Source: Acidimicrobiales bacterium
GTDB taxonomy: Bacteria; Actinomycetota; Acidimicrobiia; Acidimicrobiales; Aldehydirespiratoraceae
Reading direction: 5' to 3'
DNA: 50,988 nt
NCBI GenBank assembly: GCA_029263235.1
Contig: JAJCXW010000127.1
Location: forward strand, 1 to 50,988
The notes beneath the pieces are model-generated. The model made no database searches. It was not told where the DNA came from and was given only the letters and a program-made list of their open reading frames with translations. Numbering within the stretch: the stretch's first letter is position 1; each line of letters starts with the position of its first letter. Positions 33,301 through 41,162 of this stretch are shown here, piece by piece. The translations under genes were made by a program, and so were the position numbers.

Positions 33301-36218
33301 GCCTCGAGTTCGGTGAGGAGGGTCGCGGCGGGATCCGAAGCGAACTCACCTACTACCTCTCGCGGCCCGATCCGTTCGAAGCCATTGAGTTCGACCGGGA
33401 TGGCTACGACTACATCAACGGGGGACCTCGCAACGCAGACCTCGACCTGGTGTGCGAGGAGGGACCCGACGGTCTGCCGTTGCCTTCGCCGGTTGGAGAT
33501 TGCGCCCGAGTCGGATTTCATCAGGTCGTGACCCCGAGCGGGGGCGGGCAGTTCTACATCTTCACCGACTACGACAGCTCCGACGGCCCCAACGTGATCG
33601 TTCGCGGGGTCTTCCCTTCGGGGATCTTCCGTTACCGCTGCCATCACTGCCAGCCCGGCGACCCCGAGGTGGCTTCGATGGTCCAGTCGATAACCGCTCT
33701 GGTGAGCCAGGGTTCGAGCGGCGGGAATCTGGGCACGGTCATCGGCTCGCGGGGCGGACCGCTGGCGACCGCTGTGGCCTTGGGAGGCTCGTCTGCGGCG
33801 GGCGACTCCGGACGGTCGGCCAACGAGGACGCAGCGATGGCGGGGCTGATCGGTCTGATCGCGGCGATGGGCATCACCGCGGCCACGCTGGCCGAGAGTG
33901 GCCTGTCGACGGGTGATTTGCTCACGAGCTGGAACAGCGGCGGGGCGAGCGCGGTGCGTGCCACCCTCTCGGGCGCCGGAGTCGATTCCGGTGTCGAGTC
34001 GTCTCCTCCCGATACGGCGGCTCGTCCTCCACCGGTGATCGACGAGTTCGGCAATCCCATCTCACCCAACGCCGATGATCTCTACGAGTGGGACACTCCC
34101 GACGGCACCGAACTGCTCGAGCGGGAGGAGATCGAAGCCCGGATCGCCGCCGAACGCGAGGCCAGCGCCAGCCGGGATGTCCGGCACTCTGGGATCGTGG
34201 ACGACCAGACCAGCGACGATGCTGCCGCGCAGCGCTTCGATGATCTGGGTGCCCGAAGCATCGCCGACAACGACGCCGACATGGAGGAGATTCGATCCGG
34301 GTGGGATCGCGTCGATGAACTCGGAGCGCAATTGGAGGAACGCGAACGAATATTGTCGGGACTCACGGCGGCCGAGGCCGAACAGGACCTGGCCACGCTG
34401 CGCGACACCTGGGGACAGATCTTCTCCGAGACCGCCCAAGCCTCGTGGAGCGACGCCACCGAGATACCGGGGATACTCGGCGAGGCCAGCCTCGAAGTGC
34501 TGCGCGCCGCGACCACGGCCGAGAACTGGACGATTCTGGCGGAAGGAGCCGCCGAGACCGCCTACGACGTGGCCGGATTGCTGGCCGGCAACTCCTTCGG
34601 TGATGCCCAAGAGAGCATCCAGCAGGGTGCGGTGGCCACTGGCCGTGTCGCTGTGGCTCTCGGAGATCAGTTCGTTCGTCATCCGATTGACACTGCCGCC
34701 ATGTTCATACCGGGACGCGATTTCGCTGATGCTCTCGACGGTGAACGGACTCTGGGTCAGCGTCTGGGCTCGGTCGGCATGGGAGTGCTCGACATCGGGG
34801 CGACTCTGGCCGGAGCAGGAATCCTTGGCCATGTCGACGAACTCGCTGATGCCGCGCGGGCCATGGATCTGGCCGAGGAGGCCACCGGGGCAGCACGAGT
34901 ACTCGAAGCGGGTGGCGATGCCGCCGATGCCGCGCGGGTGGTCGAGGCGTCCGAGGATGCCGCCAGTGCGGCCCGTGTCCTCGAGGCGGCCGGCGATGTG
35001 CCGGGCCAGATGACCGAGACCGTCCGGCTCACCGAAGCGGCCCAAGAAGCTCGGGAGGCCGCGAGAGCCGCGATGGCGTCGGGGAACTCGGCCGAGGTCG
35101 CGAGGGCTCTGGACGCTGCGGCAGAAGCCGATCGTGCGGCTGAGGCGGCCCGTCGGTCGTTGTTCCGGGATGGCGGCATGCAGGGAATGGGGCGGGCCGA
35201 GGCGGCCGGTGGGGTCAGCGATGAACTTGCTCAGAGTGTCGTGAACGTGCACGACGAGATCACTGGCGCCGCCACCCGCCAAGGTGTTGTCGATGCCGTC
35301 GACGACTTCGCGACCGAGGTCGGATTCAGGCCCAACGAGGTGATGATGGGCAATAGTGGCTCGGTCGGTGCGGGCCGGTCGGTCTTGACCGACGCCGACC
35401 GAACCATCGTCGCCAGCTTCAGTCGTGATCAGTTGACGTCGGCGAGGCGAGCCGGTGAGTCGCTGGCCGACACGCAACGCCGACTGCAGGGGAGGCTCAC
35501 GCAGCTTCACCAACGTTCGGCCGAATTGGCCATGAACTCGCCGACCGACCCCGCCGTGATCCTGGCTCGACGCGACGGCATCTCGCTGAGCGAGGCCGTG
35601 GCGGTGCTGGGTGATGCCGACGATCCCGCGGCTGCATCAATCCGTCTCACGGCCGGTGATGTCGACATGCAGTCCTACAACGGCTTCGGGGCCGGGGCCG
35701 GGCAGTCCGATGCCTACCCGAGCGGGTACACCTTGTCGCGGCAATCGACCCAGGGTCGCACCGAAGTGTTCACGTTCGGCGACGAAGCCGGCGACGCCCG
35801 CACCTACACCACCTCGGGTCAGGCCATCATCGACCGCAACGAGCTGAATCGGATGGATCTGGCCAGCTGGGACGATGTCCCGGGATCGGCAGATACCGGA
35901 CGTGGTCTCGATTCGGCTGAGAGTCTCACCCGAATCGGCAACGCGGAAATGACGGGCCTGCTCCGGGAGCAGCAGGCCGCCATTGGCAGGTACAGCGATG
36001 TGAAGTCGGTCTCGAAGGCCGTCGACCGGGCTCACTACGTGGCCGGACGTATCGGACAGCCACTTCCGAATCCTGCGCTGACCAACGCGGCGCGAACCAT
36101 TCGGGCCAACCCTCGGGCCACACAGGCTGTGCTTCGCCAGATGGGAATGTCCGAGTCGGAATTCGTGTCGAGCCTTCAAGAGATGATGTCGACCTACAAC
36201 CCGGTGCTGCCGACATGA
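30321..36218 (+). CDS. Giant multi-domain envelope protein of unknown function (1965 residues)
   Basis: I do not recognise this protein. It begins with a signal peptide (MRRLVIGAAVILGSLVLTVSPAGAQ). Residues ~26-530 form a Cys-bearing extracytoplasmic region of repeated small domains (recurring VCPDV, VICPSIEGF, SCSF), followed by a Ser/Thr/Asp-rich linker. Five membrane helices cluster at ~567-738. A second extracytoplasmic region (~740-1160) is rich in paired Cys (EGVCCELL, YRCHHCQPG). A hydrophobic stretch at ~1171-1195 (AGLIGLIAAMGITAATLAESG) precedes a ~770-residue charged, mostly helical C-terminal part with coiled-coil-like and Ala-rich repeats (three 13-residue units at 1524-1562) and a final globular segment ending PVLPT. 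It starts at ATG 30321, overlapping the SLH gene's stop, and its stop overlaps the next gene's start (ATGA). Topology beyond the first helices is inferred. Confidence 0.8.
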   Translation: MRRLVIGAAVILGSLVLTVSPAGAQDELEPPSAEDAAAIAAIGALDDGYVCPDVVGATAREYEEFQLSSGYNGVEVALDRFRMLCRYAIPSVGNADVKLEFSRVGIRPEICDVESLPYEATTQRSRVVILGQVLPPLAINAEFSVRPDVEVSTVDGLRAAARSMADLVAPMAETCPTPLDIDISPVDETAATQLAILDLAAAAACQQLEIPPDVELERSGALRGASVSFDGISVIEGQPTRVPQTNPRISCSFDGASYEIRVDPVPAVTESGFSNGLPFPDRQNGCDGIDQYAPPAALVLTVATDEVLRPFVEAQARTVADLLLALAVNCELELEQYNTTVIDTEQTRPSEAVTVICPSIEGFDPSPFNELVGEPGPAAADLSGGIPRTFPGIDGTCSWEAPGDGELNSAPSIRLQLFILQDWRTAEEAERLCSAEERPVSETTFGRVVAGDSAAMVDIVVLEPRSGDIGRAERAAAEWLDVGSAMARSCADVEIIPLDSLFEPLPQYLSGAVEAGLAGSFAVAPAVDPTDDTSSEDPDDGQATTGATSSTPQQTAGGDSGGVIPTLLRIARVLMLVVSLAGLAMALLLVRRPSRIRPAMEYMRVVFALGGAVVMMSVFSAGAPIWAVAVALAGGAGLGLLQGHNLTIMASTKGLMAKRSALAILAFAAGLLATQVAGLLNRTGVISIGLALSFLSAAMAAGLIAGRRPALIDARSAAGLGAVLLIAGLLIAPVAVRPSSAQDSAEDEIVNPVDVLNAGVAWDEISLIGGVAGDSKPELLISLDPSFAVAPESVTRDIAVDTYLSGSFQQITGTETYSFELVEGVCCELLYSATGSLSRLYLDGWSDPAAPLLVEEGSLGVIGPVRSFSGIRFEGSSQARDGSCRRTIADTRTDVEQSSDLVATVGGLERNRLFGQTNIWAPCELDVSLADAAEVTGPPPSGDSPDREDGGRQCPVVQEVIDTLAFATTFDASTTSNLTRRFVDPNRPACWDSGLEFGEEGRGGIRSELTYYLSRPDPFEAIEFDRDGYDYINGGPRNADLDLVCEEGPDGLPLPSPVGDCARVGFHQVVTPSGGGQFYIFTDYDSSDGPNVIVRGVFPSGIFRYRCHHCQPGDPEVASMVQSITALVSQGSSGGNLGTVIGSRGGPLATAVALGGSSAAGDSGRSANEDAAMAGLIGLIAAMGITAATLAESGLSTGDLLTSWNSGGASAVRATLSGAGVDSGVESSPPDTAARPPPVIDEFGNPISPNADDLYEWDTPDGTELLEREEIEARIAAEREASASRDVRHSGIVDDQTSDDAAAQRFDDLGARSIADNDADMEEIRSGWDRVDELGAQLEERERILSGLTAAEAEQDLATLRDTWGQIFSETAQASWSDATEIPGILGEASLEVLRAATTAENWTILAEGAAETAYDVAGLLAGNSFGDAQESIQQGAVATGRVAVALGDQFVRHPIDTAAMFIPGRDFADALDGERTLGQRLGSVGMGVLDIGATLAGAGILGHVDELADAARAMDLAEEATGAARVLEAGGDAADAARVVEASEDAASAARVLEAAGDVPGQMTETVRLTEAAQEAREAARAAMASGNSAEVARALDAAAEADRAAEAARRSLFRDGGMQGMGRAEAAGGVSDELAQSVVNVHDEITGAATRQGVVDAVDDFATEVGFRPNEVMMGNSGSVGAGRSVLTDADRTIVASFSRDQLTSARRAGESLADTQRRLQGRLTQLHQRSAELAMNSPTDPAVILARRDGISLSEAVAVLGDADDPAAASIRLTAGDVDMQSYNGFGAGAGQSDAYPSGYTLSRQSTQGRTEVFTFGDEAGDARTYTTSGQAIIDRNELNRMDLASWDDVPGSADTGRGLDSAESLTRIGNAEMTGLLREQQAAIGRYSDVKSVSKAVDRAHYVAGRIGQPLPNPALTNAARTIRANPRATQAVLRQMGMSESEFVSSLQEMMSTYNPVLPT
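34890..35006 (+). repeat. Three 39-bp in-frame repeats (13-residue Ala-rich units)
   Basis: Within the giant protein, AARVLEAGGDAAD, AARVVEASEDAAS and AARVLEAAGDVPG follow one another at residues 1524-1562. Degenerate Ala/Glu/Arg-rich helix continues to about residue 1615. The DNA copies are diverged, so this is an old repeat; it suggests an extended helical or coiled segment. Confidence 0.75.
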
Positions 36219-37729
36219 CTGTGTGGATCCAGCCGACCGAGGCTCTCGCCGGGCAACTCGACATTCCGCCGGTTCCTCTGCCGGTGCAGGAGTCGACCGC
36301 CGCCGAACTCGGAGCGGGCAACGTCGACGTCGCCAAGCTCGCAGGCGATGTCGATGCCTTTCTTTCCGACGCCGACGCGACCGACGTCAAGACACCGGTC
36401 TTGCGGAGGTGCGCCGCGGCCTTGGCATTGGCGGCCGCCAACGGCAAGACCGAAGAGGGCGACGACGTCGGCGCGGCGGGTCTGCTTCGCCTTGCCGTCA
36501 GGCATGCCCCTGATGATGTCGGAATCCGGGCCGCATACGGATCGGCCCTCTGGATGTCGGGTTCACGATTCGATGGCTTGGCCCAACTGACCGACTCGGT
36601 GCGTCGCAACATCGAGCAGGGGCGGATGGTGCCGATGCTCTGGATACTCACGGCCCGCGCCATGGCCGACGCCGGACGCCACGGAGATGCCCTCTTGTTG
36701 CTGGAGGACTTGGCCGCCACGCAACCATCGAACTTCAGTTTCTGGGAGTTGATCGACGCGATCGACTCCAGGAGCAGCGGTATCGATGGAGGCTTCCGTC
36801 CCGAGCACGCGGCAGCGGTACAGGCGCGGCTGGAGAGTTCGGTCGCCAGCGCTTCGGTCGCCGCAGACGAAGCCCGGTCGGCGATCAAGGCTCTCGGGGT
36901 CGCTGTGGTCGCCCCGACCCCGTCGCCCCCTCTCTGTCTCGAGGTGACGTCCTCGACGCCGCGAGCGCCGATCGAGGCAGGTCGGCCGGGGAGCTTGGGC
37001 ATGCTCGACTCCACCGTTGCTGTGGTTCGTGTAGCCGACTTTCTCTCCGCTCCCACCTCCGCTCGTTCCACGGTCGAGATCGGGTTCGGTGCCGCTGAGG
37101 GTGAGGCGACAGCTCTTGTGCCCATTGGTGTGGATGGGGCCGTCGATGTGTCCAGCTCCGACGAAGTGATACAGGCGGTGAGTCTCTGTGTTGCGACCAT
37201 GCCGGCGACGGCGAAGCAAGCCGCTGCTGCCTTCGATCACGTTCTCGGGGCCGGCACCTCTCTGGCGCTGGCGTCGATTCTCGATGTGACCGCTTCGGCC
37301 ATCGGATTGGGTGTGCCCGCCAGCGGTCTTCCGGTCTCCGCCCTGTCGGAGTACGCCTCAAGTCCTGACGGAGCCGGTCTGCGGGGCGCTGTTCGCCGGC
37401 TGGTCGGACCGGCCCCGGATGGCATCGATGTCGACGAAGGGATGCAGGAACTGGCCCGCCGGGGCTTCCTGGAACTGGAGTCCGATCGCGCCAATCCACT
37501 TCCCTACTTCGGTTTCCTCATGGGCTACGTTGGCAGCCATGTGGCTTGGCGACGGTTCACCCATCACGACACTCACGCTCTCTCGATGAGTCGTCGATAC
37601 TGGCTGGCCACGGCGGCGGGAGTTCTTCGTCTCGCCCCCGACGGTGAGGGTGGAGTCTCGTGGAGTGTTTGCGACCGCGACACGATGCAGCGCGAGCTCG
37701 GTGTCGAACTGGCGATCATCTCCACATGA
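36215..37729 (+). CDS. Conserved-looking hypothetical protein, partner of the giant envelope protein
   Basis: A 504-residue protein without signal peptide or convincing membrane helix, so probably cytosolic. I do not recognise a family. The N-terminal ~200 residues look like tetratricopeptide-type helix pairs (GLLRLAVRHAPDDVGIRAAYGSALWMSG; WILTARAMADAGRHGDALLLLEDLAATQP). A beta-containing middle section (~270-330) is followed by a helical part (~330-400) and a C-terminal module with several aromatic residues (YFGFLMGYVGSHVAWRRFTHHDTHALSMSRRYWLA). Its ATG overlaps the stop of the giant gene by 4 bases, a strong sign that both act together. A role as cytosolic adaptor for the membrane protein is possible, not shown. 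Confidence 0.75.
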   Translation: MTVWIQPTEALAGQLDIPPVPLPVQESTAAELGAGNVDVAKLAGDVDAFLSDADATDVKTPVLRRCAAALALAAANGKTEEGDDVGAAGLLRLAVRHAPDDVGIRAAYGSALWMSGSRFDGLAQLTDSVRRNIEQGRMVPMLWILTARAMADAGRHGDALLLLEDLAATQPSNFSFWELIDAIDSRSSGIDGGFRPEHAAAVQARLESSVASASVAADEARSAIKALGVAVVAPTPSPPLCLEVTSSTPRAPIEAGRPGSLGMLDSTVAVVRVADFLSAPTSARSTVEIGFGAAEGEATALVPIGVDGAVDVSSSDEVIQAVSLCVATMPATAKQAAAAFDHVLGAGTSLALASILDVTASAIGLGVPASGLPVSALSEYASSPDGAGLRGAVRRLVGPAPDGIDVDEGMQELARRGFLELESDRANPLPYFGFLMGYVGSHVAWRRFTHHDTHALSMSRRYWLATAAGVLRLAPDGEGGVSWSVCDRDTMQRELGVELAIIST

Positions 37730-37733
37730 ACCC

Positions 37734-38420
37734 ATGAGCAACCCTTACTTCTCTGCCGCCACGTTCAAGTTCCTGCGGGACCTGAGCGCCAACAACGACC
37801 GGATCTGGTTCAAAGCCCATCAGGCCGACTACGAACAGCACGTGCGCGAACCGGCCCTCGACTTCATCACCGATGTTGGTGACCGACTCCAGAAGATCTC
37901 GCCGTATTTCGTGGCCGACTCCCGCAAGGTCGGTGGATCACTCTTCCGCATCCAGCGCGACACGAGATTCGCCAAGGACAAGACTCCCTACAAGGAGAAC
38001 ACCGGGCTCCAGTTCCGGCACGAGGCGGCCGGCGATCCCCACGCCGCCGGCTTCTACCTTCACATCCAGCCCAACGGCTGCTTCATGGGGTCGGGTATCT
38101 GGCGCCCCGAGACCCGGGTTGCCTATGAGATTCGCGAGAAGATCGACAGCGACCCGACCGGGTGGCGCAAGGCTCGATCCAACCGCAGGTTCGCCGACGT
38201 GTTCTCACTCGAGGGCGATTCTCTCGTGCGTCCACCCCGTGGGTTCGACGCTGATCATCCGCTCATCGAGGACCTGAAACGGAAGGACTTCATAGCGTCG
38301 ACGCGACTCACCCAGAAACAGATCACGTCGAAGACGTTCATCGACGACTTCCTCGAGCTGTGCCAGGTTTCGAGTCCGTTCATGAAGTTCCTGTGCGAAG
38401 CAGTGGATGTCGCCTTCTGA
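37734..38420 (+). CDS. TIGR02453 / DUF2461 family protein
   Basis: A 228-residue member of the TIGR02453 (DUF2461) family. Recognisable signatures are FKFLRDLSANNDRIWFKAHQADYE near the N-terminus, VGGSLFRIQRDTRFAKDKTPYKENTG, FYLHIQPNGCFMGSGIWRP, and a C-terminal DDFLELCQVSSPFMKFL. Length is typical. The family is common in bacteria and some fungi but has no established biochemical function. The start is ATG 37734, four bases after the preceding stop, so it may be co-transcribed with the envelope cassette, although the family is generally found as a stand-alone gene. Confidence 0.9.
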   Translation: MSNPYFSAATFKFLRDLSANNDRIWFKAHQADYEQHVREPALDFITDVGDRLQKISPYFVADSRKVGGSLFRIQRDTRFAKDKTPYKENTGLQFRHEAAGDPHAAGFYLHIQPNGCFMGSGIWRPETRVAYEIREKIDSDPTGWRKARSNRRFADVFSLEGDSLVRPPRGFDADHPLIEDLKRKDFIASTRLTQKQITSKTFIDDFLELCQVSSPFMKFLCEAVDVAF

Positions 38421-38449
38421 CTTGACCTCACCTGGTCTGAACTGGCCGG

Positions 38450-39829
38450 TCAGCCGCTGAGCAGAATCAGCAGTCCGAGCACGGTGTAGGTGATCATCAC
38501 CCCGAGCATCGGGTACTGCGACCTGACCGCCACGTCGCTGCGATACGACTCGACCGCCTTGTCGTGCGAGGTGGCAACGCCCAGTACATGGCCAATGGCG
38601 ATCGACAAGGTCTGGACCCAGGCGATCTCCCGCGGGCTGATGGAGGTGTAGCGGATGCGATATCCGACCGTGCCGAAGAGGTCCCAGCCCTTTCCGAACG
38701 GATCCGAAATGAGTCGCAAGATGATCTGACCGTCGAGGAACAAGAAGCTGAAGTAGTGAGCGACCGCGTAGGCCCCGGCGATCGGAATCAGCGAGGGTCC
38801 GAACTTTCTGAACACGTCCTCGACAGGTGTCTCGGTGATCCGTGCCATGAAGGCGACTGCCAGTCGGAACGCTCCGGCCACGATCGCGACTGCCGCGACG
38901 AATCCCAGCGTTCGAATCATCGTGAGGTTCCAGCCGGAGCGATTGGCGATGATGTCGCGCCAGATCGAGTTGCGGGTGAAACCGTCGAAGCTGGTCGACC
39001 CGAGCACCACGAGCACGAACGGGATCGAGCCGGGAACCATGCGCATGGTCGCCAAACCCGACAGAGGAGCACGGAACCGCAGCGGTCCGGTGCCATCGCG
39101 ATACAGCGGTGACATGGCGGCGAGCTTGGTGAACAGAACCCCGAAGCCCTCGGCGCTTCTGACCCAAGCTCTTCCCTTGACAGCGGCGCCGCCCAGCATC
39201 ACGGTGCTGTAGAGGGTCAGGAAAAGACCGAGCGATCGAGGCGACGCCGAGGCGTGGTAGGCGAGCTCGACCCAGAGGAAACTGGTGATGGCGATAACGG
39301 CGGGCCACTCGGTCGATGGTGCATCGGGGCACTCCGACAGGGGAGTCTCGGTGACTCTCGCTCGAACTCGGGCTGCGAGATCGGCCAACGTGTAGAACGG
39401 ATTCAACGAGCGCCAGAAATCGCCGAACAGTATTGATGCGAATTGGATTCCCACCCAGAACCAGATGTAGACGGCCTGGGGAGCGATGTTGAGCGCGGGA
39501 CTCGTGTTGCCCCACCAGGCTCCGAGCAGAATGATCCCGAAGAGCATCAGGCCGAGAAGTTGCAGGAATGGTTCGACCAGCCGTTCGGCTCGCTGGGCCA
39601 CCGGAGGCAACGGGTCGCCAACAGCCGCGGCGGCCAGCCGCGGCGTCTTCCAGAACGCGCCGAGAGCCACAAACGAGACGGCCACGGCGAATCCGGCCGC
39701 CCAGGCAAGCTGCCAGACCGGCAGTGGCAGATCGACGCGACCACCGACGCCGTGGGCGGCGGCCGGAGCAGCGGCCGACAGCAGGGTGGCTGCCGCCAGA
39801 CCGCTGCCGACCAGTGCCTTGTTTCTCAC
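38450..39829 (-). CDS. Polytopic membrane protein of unknown function
   Basis: A 459-residue integral membrane protein. An N-terminal signal-like helix ending AAAPAAAHGVGGRVDLPLP is followed by about ten hydrophobic segments, among them LAWAAGFAVAVSFVALGAF, LLGLMLFGIILLGAWWG, AVYIWFWVGIQFASILFG and YPMLGVMITYTVLGLLIL near the C-terminus. Conserved-looking loops include DFWRSLNPFYTLADL and HYFSFLFLDGQIILRLISDPFG. I know similar uncharacterised actinobacterial membrane proteins but no function. Its ATG overlaps the stop of the upstream lipoprotein gene by 4 bases, so the two are co-translated. The His-Gly start of the mature region and the partner's metal-type motif make metal handling a possibility only. 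Confidence 0.78.
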   Translation of the reverse strand: MRNKALVGSGLAAATLLSAAAPAAAHGVGGRVDLPLPVWQLAWAAGFAVAVSFVALGAFWKTPRLAAAAVGDPLPPVAQRAERLVEPFLQLLGLMLFGIILLGAWWGNTSPALNIAPQAVYIWFWVGIQFASILFGDFWRSLNPFYTLADLAARVRARVTETPLSECPDAPSTEWPAVIAITSFLWVELAYHASASPRSLGLFLTLYSTVMLGGAAVKGRAWVRSAEGFGVLFTKLAAMSPLYRDGTGPLRFRAPLSGLATMRMVPGSIPFVLVVLGSTSFDGFTRNSIWRDIIANRSGWNLTMIRTLGFVAAVAIVAGAFRLAVAFMARITETPVEDVFRKFGPSLIPIAGAYAVAHYFSFLFLDGQIILRLISDPFGKGWDLFGTVGYRIRYTSISPREIAWVQTLSIAIGHVLGVATSHDKAVESYRSDVAVRSQYPMLGVMITYTVLGLLILLSG

Positions 39830-40635
39830 TTGACTTCCAGGTTGAGTATCTGGAGTGACGAACCCTCGAGCTCGGCTTCGAACACGCCCGGGATATCGGC
39901 GGTGAAGGTCAGCTCGGCGCTCTCTCCGGGTACGAGGGTGGCGGTGATGTCGTAGACGTGGAGATGGAACTCCTCGGCGACGCTGGATTCGATGTTGATC
40001 CGCACGATCTCGCCTATGCCCACCGAAGCGTCGACGATTCCACCGACCACGCCTCCGTCGTCGACCGTGATGTCGATGACGGTGTCGATAGCGACGACCT
40101 CACCGGGCATCACGAACTCAGCGGAATAGCTCAGGATCTCTCCACCGATCGCATACATGCCATGGCTGGGGCTCGAGAGCTGGATCTCGATCATGTGTGG
40201 TCCCGGGTTCAACCCGTCGAGATGCACCTCGGGAACGAACGCCATCCCGAAGTCACGGTTGTCGACCATGACGTGAAGATGCCCGGTTCCCGGGCCGTCG
40301 TCGGCGCCGTCTCCTGACTGGAGTGTGAAGTCCTCGATCCCGACCACCAGTTCGGCCGAACCGTCGGCATTGGGTGTTGCCGTGAGACTGAGCCTCGGAG
40401 TGCTCAGATCGGCGGGCCATTCGATGGTGTCGTGGCTGTGTCCGCCGTCGGTTTCGTGGTCCATCTCACCATCCATGTTCGCCATGGATGTCGTCGAGAC
40501 AACCACCGACTCGGATCCGGTCGGACTCGACATGTCGACCGTGGTCGATGCCGTCGGATTGTCGCTGCTGCAGGCAGCCACGACGAGGGTGAAAGCGACC
40601 GCGGCCGCGGTCATTCGGGTAATACGGGTGTTCAT
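39826..40635 (-). CDS. Lipoprotein with His/Met/Asp-rich segment, putative metal-associated
   Basis: A 269-residue exported lipoprotein. The signal peptide ends in a lipobox (TLVVAACSSD, lipidated Cys21). After a Ser/Thr-rich spacer comes a metal-ligand-rich stretch (MANMDGEMDHETDGGHSHD, ~52-70). The body is beta-rich: one domain with VVGIEDFTL, HLHVMVDN and HMIEIQLSSPSHGMYAIGG, and a C-terminal cupredoxin-like module (INIESSVAEEFHLHVYDI...AELTFTADIPGVFEAELEG). The start ATG at 40635 has AGGAGA 6 bases upstream. It lies between a small membrane protein gene and the polytopic membrane protein, with which it overlaps by 4 bases. Copper or another transition metal is my inference from the His/Met cluster and fold. 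Confidence 0.78.
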   Translation of the reverse strand: MNTRITRMTAAAVAFTLVVAACSSDNPTASTTVDMSSPTGSESVVVSTTSMANMDGEMDHETDGGHSHDTIEWPADLSTPRLSLTATPNADGSAELVVGIEDFTLQSGDGADDGPGTGHLHVMVDNRDFGMAFVPEVHLDGLNPGPHMIEIQLSSPSHGMYAIGGEILSYSAEFVMPGEVVAIDTVIDITVDDGGVVGGIVDASVGIGEIVRINIESSVAEEFHLHVYDITATLVPGESAELTFTADIPGVFEAELEGSSLQILNLEVK

Positions 40636-40698
40636 TGTCTTCTCCTGTTGAATCTGTAACGAGTGTGAAATCGGCGCGCACAGGCGCCGGAGTTGGGG

Positions 40699-41076
40699 TT
40701 ACAGACCCGAGGGAGGACCGCGTCGGCCGAGTGACGACGCATGGACGGCGACGACCGGACGGGTTGCCGGTACGACCGCAAACAGTGTGGTCGGTCGGAG
40801 AGAGATGATTTCCGATGCCGACTCGATCCAGTCGACGGCCGCAGCCACGACGGCGCGGACACCGAGAAGAGCAGACTGAGCGATTCGCAGAACCGACAGT
40901 CCCACGGCTGAACCGATGATGGCGGCCAGCAGACCGGTGGACAGTCGGACCGGATCGGCTGTCGAGACGGGGCCGGCCATGAGCGCGGCGCTTGACACGG
41001 TCAGGAACGGGATCGCGAGAACACCCAGGACCGACAGCGTTGCGGTGCGCATGGACCGGTGGCCGGGCTGGGACAT
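40699..41076 (-). CDS. Small membrane protein, first gene of the lipoprotein operon
   Basis: A 125-residue protein with two hydrophobic helices (TLSVLGVLAIPFLTVSSAALMA; LLAAIIGSAVGLSVLRIAQSALLGV) and a C-terminal tail ending VHASSLGRRGPPSGL. Short tails ending in a basic RGPP-type motif occur in small proteins next to metal-resistance genes, but this resemblance is weak evidence. The start is uncertain: ATG 41076 (MSQPGHRS), ATG 41052 (MRTATLSV), or an upstream ATG at 41112. The 63-base gap to the lipoprotein gene contains its Shine-Dalgarno and a TACAGAT-like box, so the lipoprotein may also have its own promoter. Confidence 0.6.
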   Translation of the reverse strand: MSQPGHRSMRTATLSVLGVLAIPFLTVSSAALMAGPVSTADPVRLSTGLLAAIIGSAVGLSVLRIAQSALLGVRAVVAAAVDWIESASEIISLRPTTLFAVVPATRPVVAVHASSLGRRGPPSGL

Positions 41077-41162
41077 GTTCGTGAAGGGTACATCCCCCGG
41101 CGAAGGGGAATCCATCAACGAACAGCCAACAAAGTCACATCTCCCGTTGGGCCGAGTCGGTG

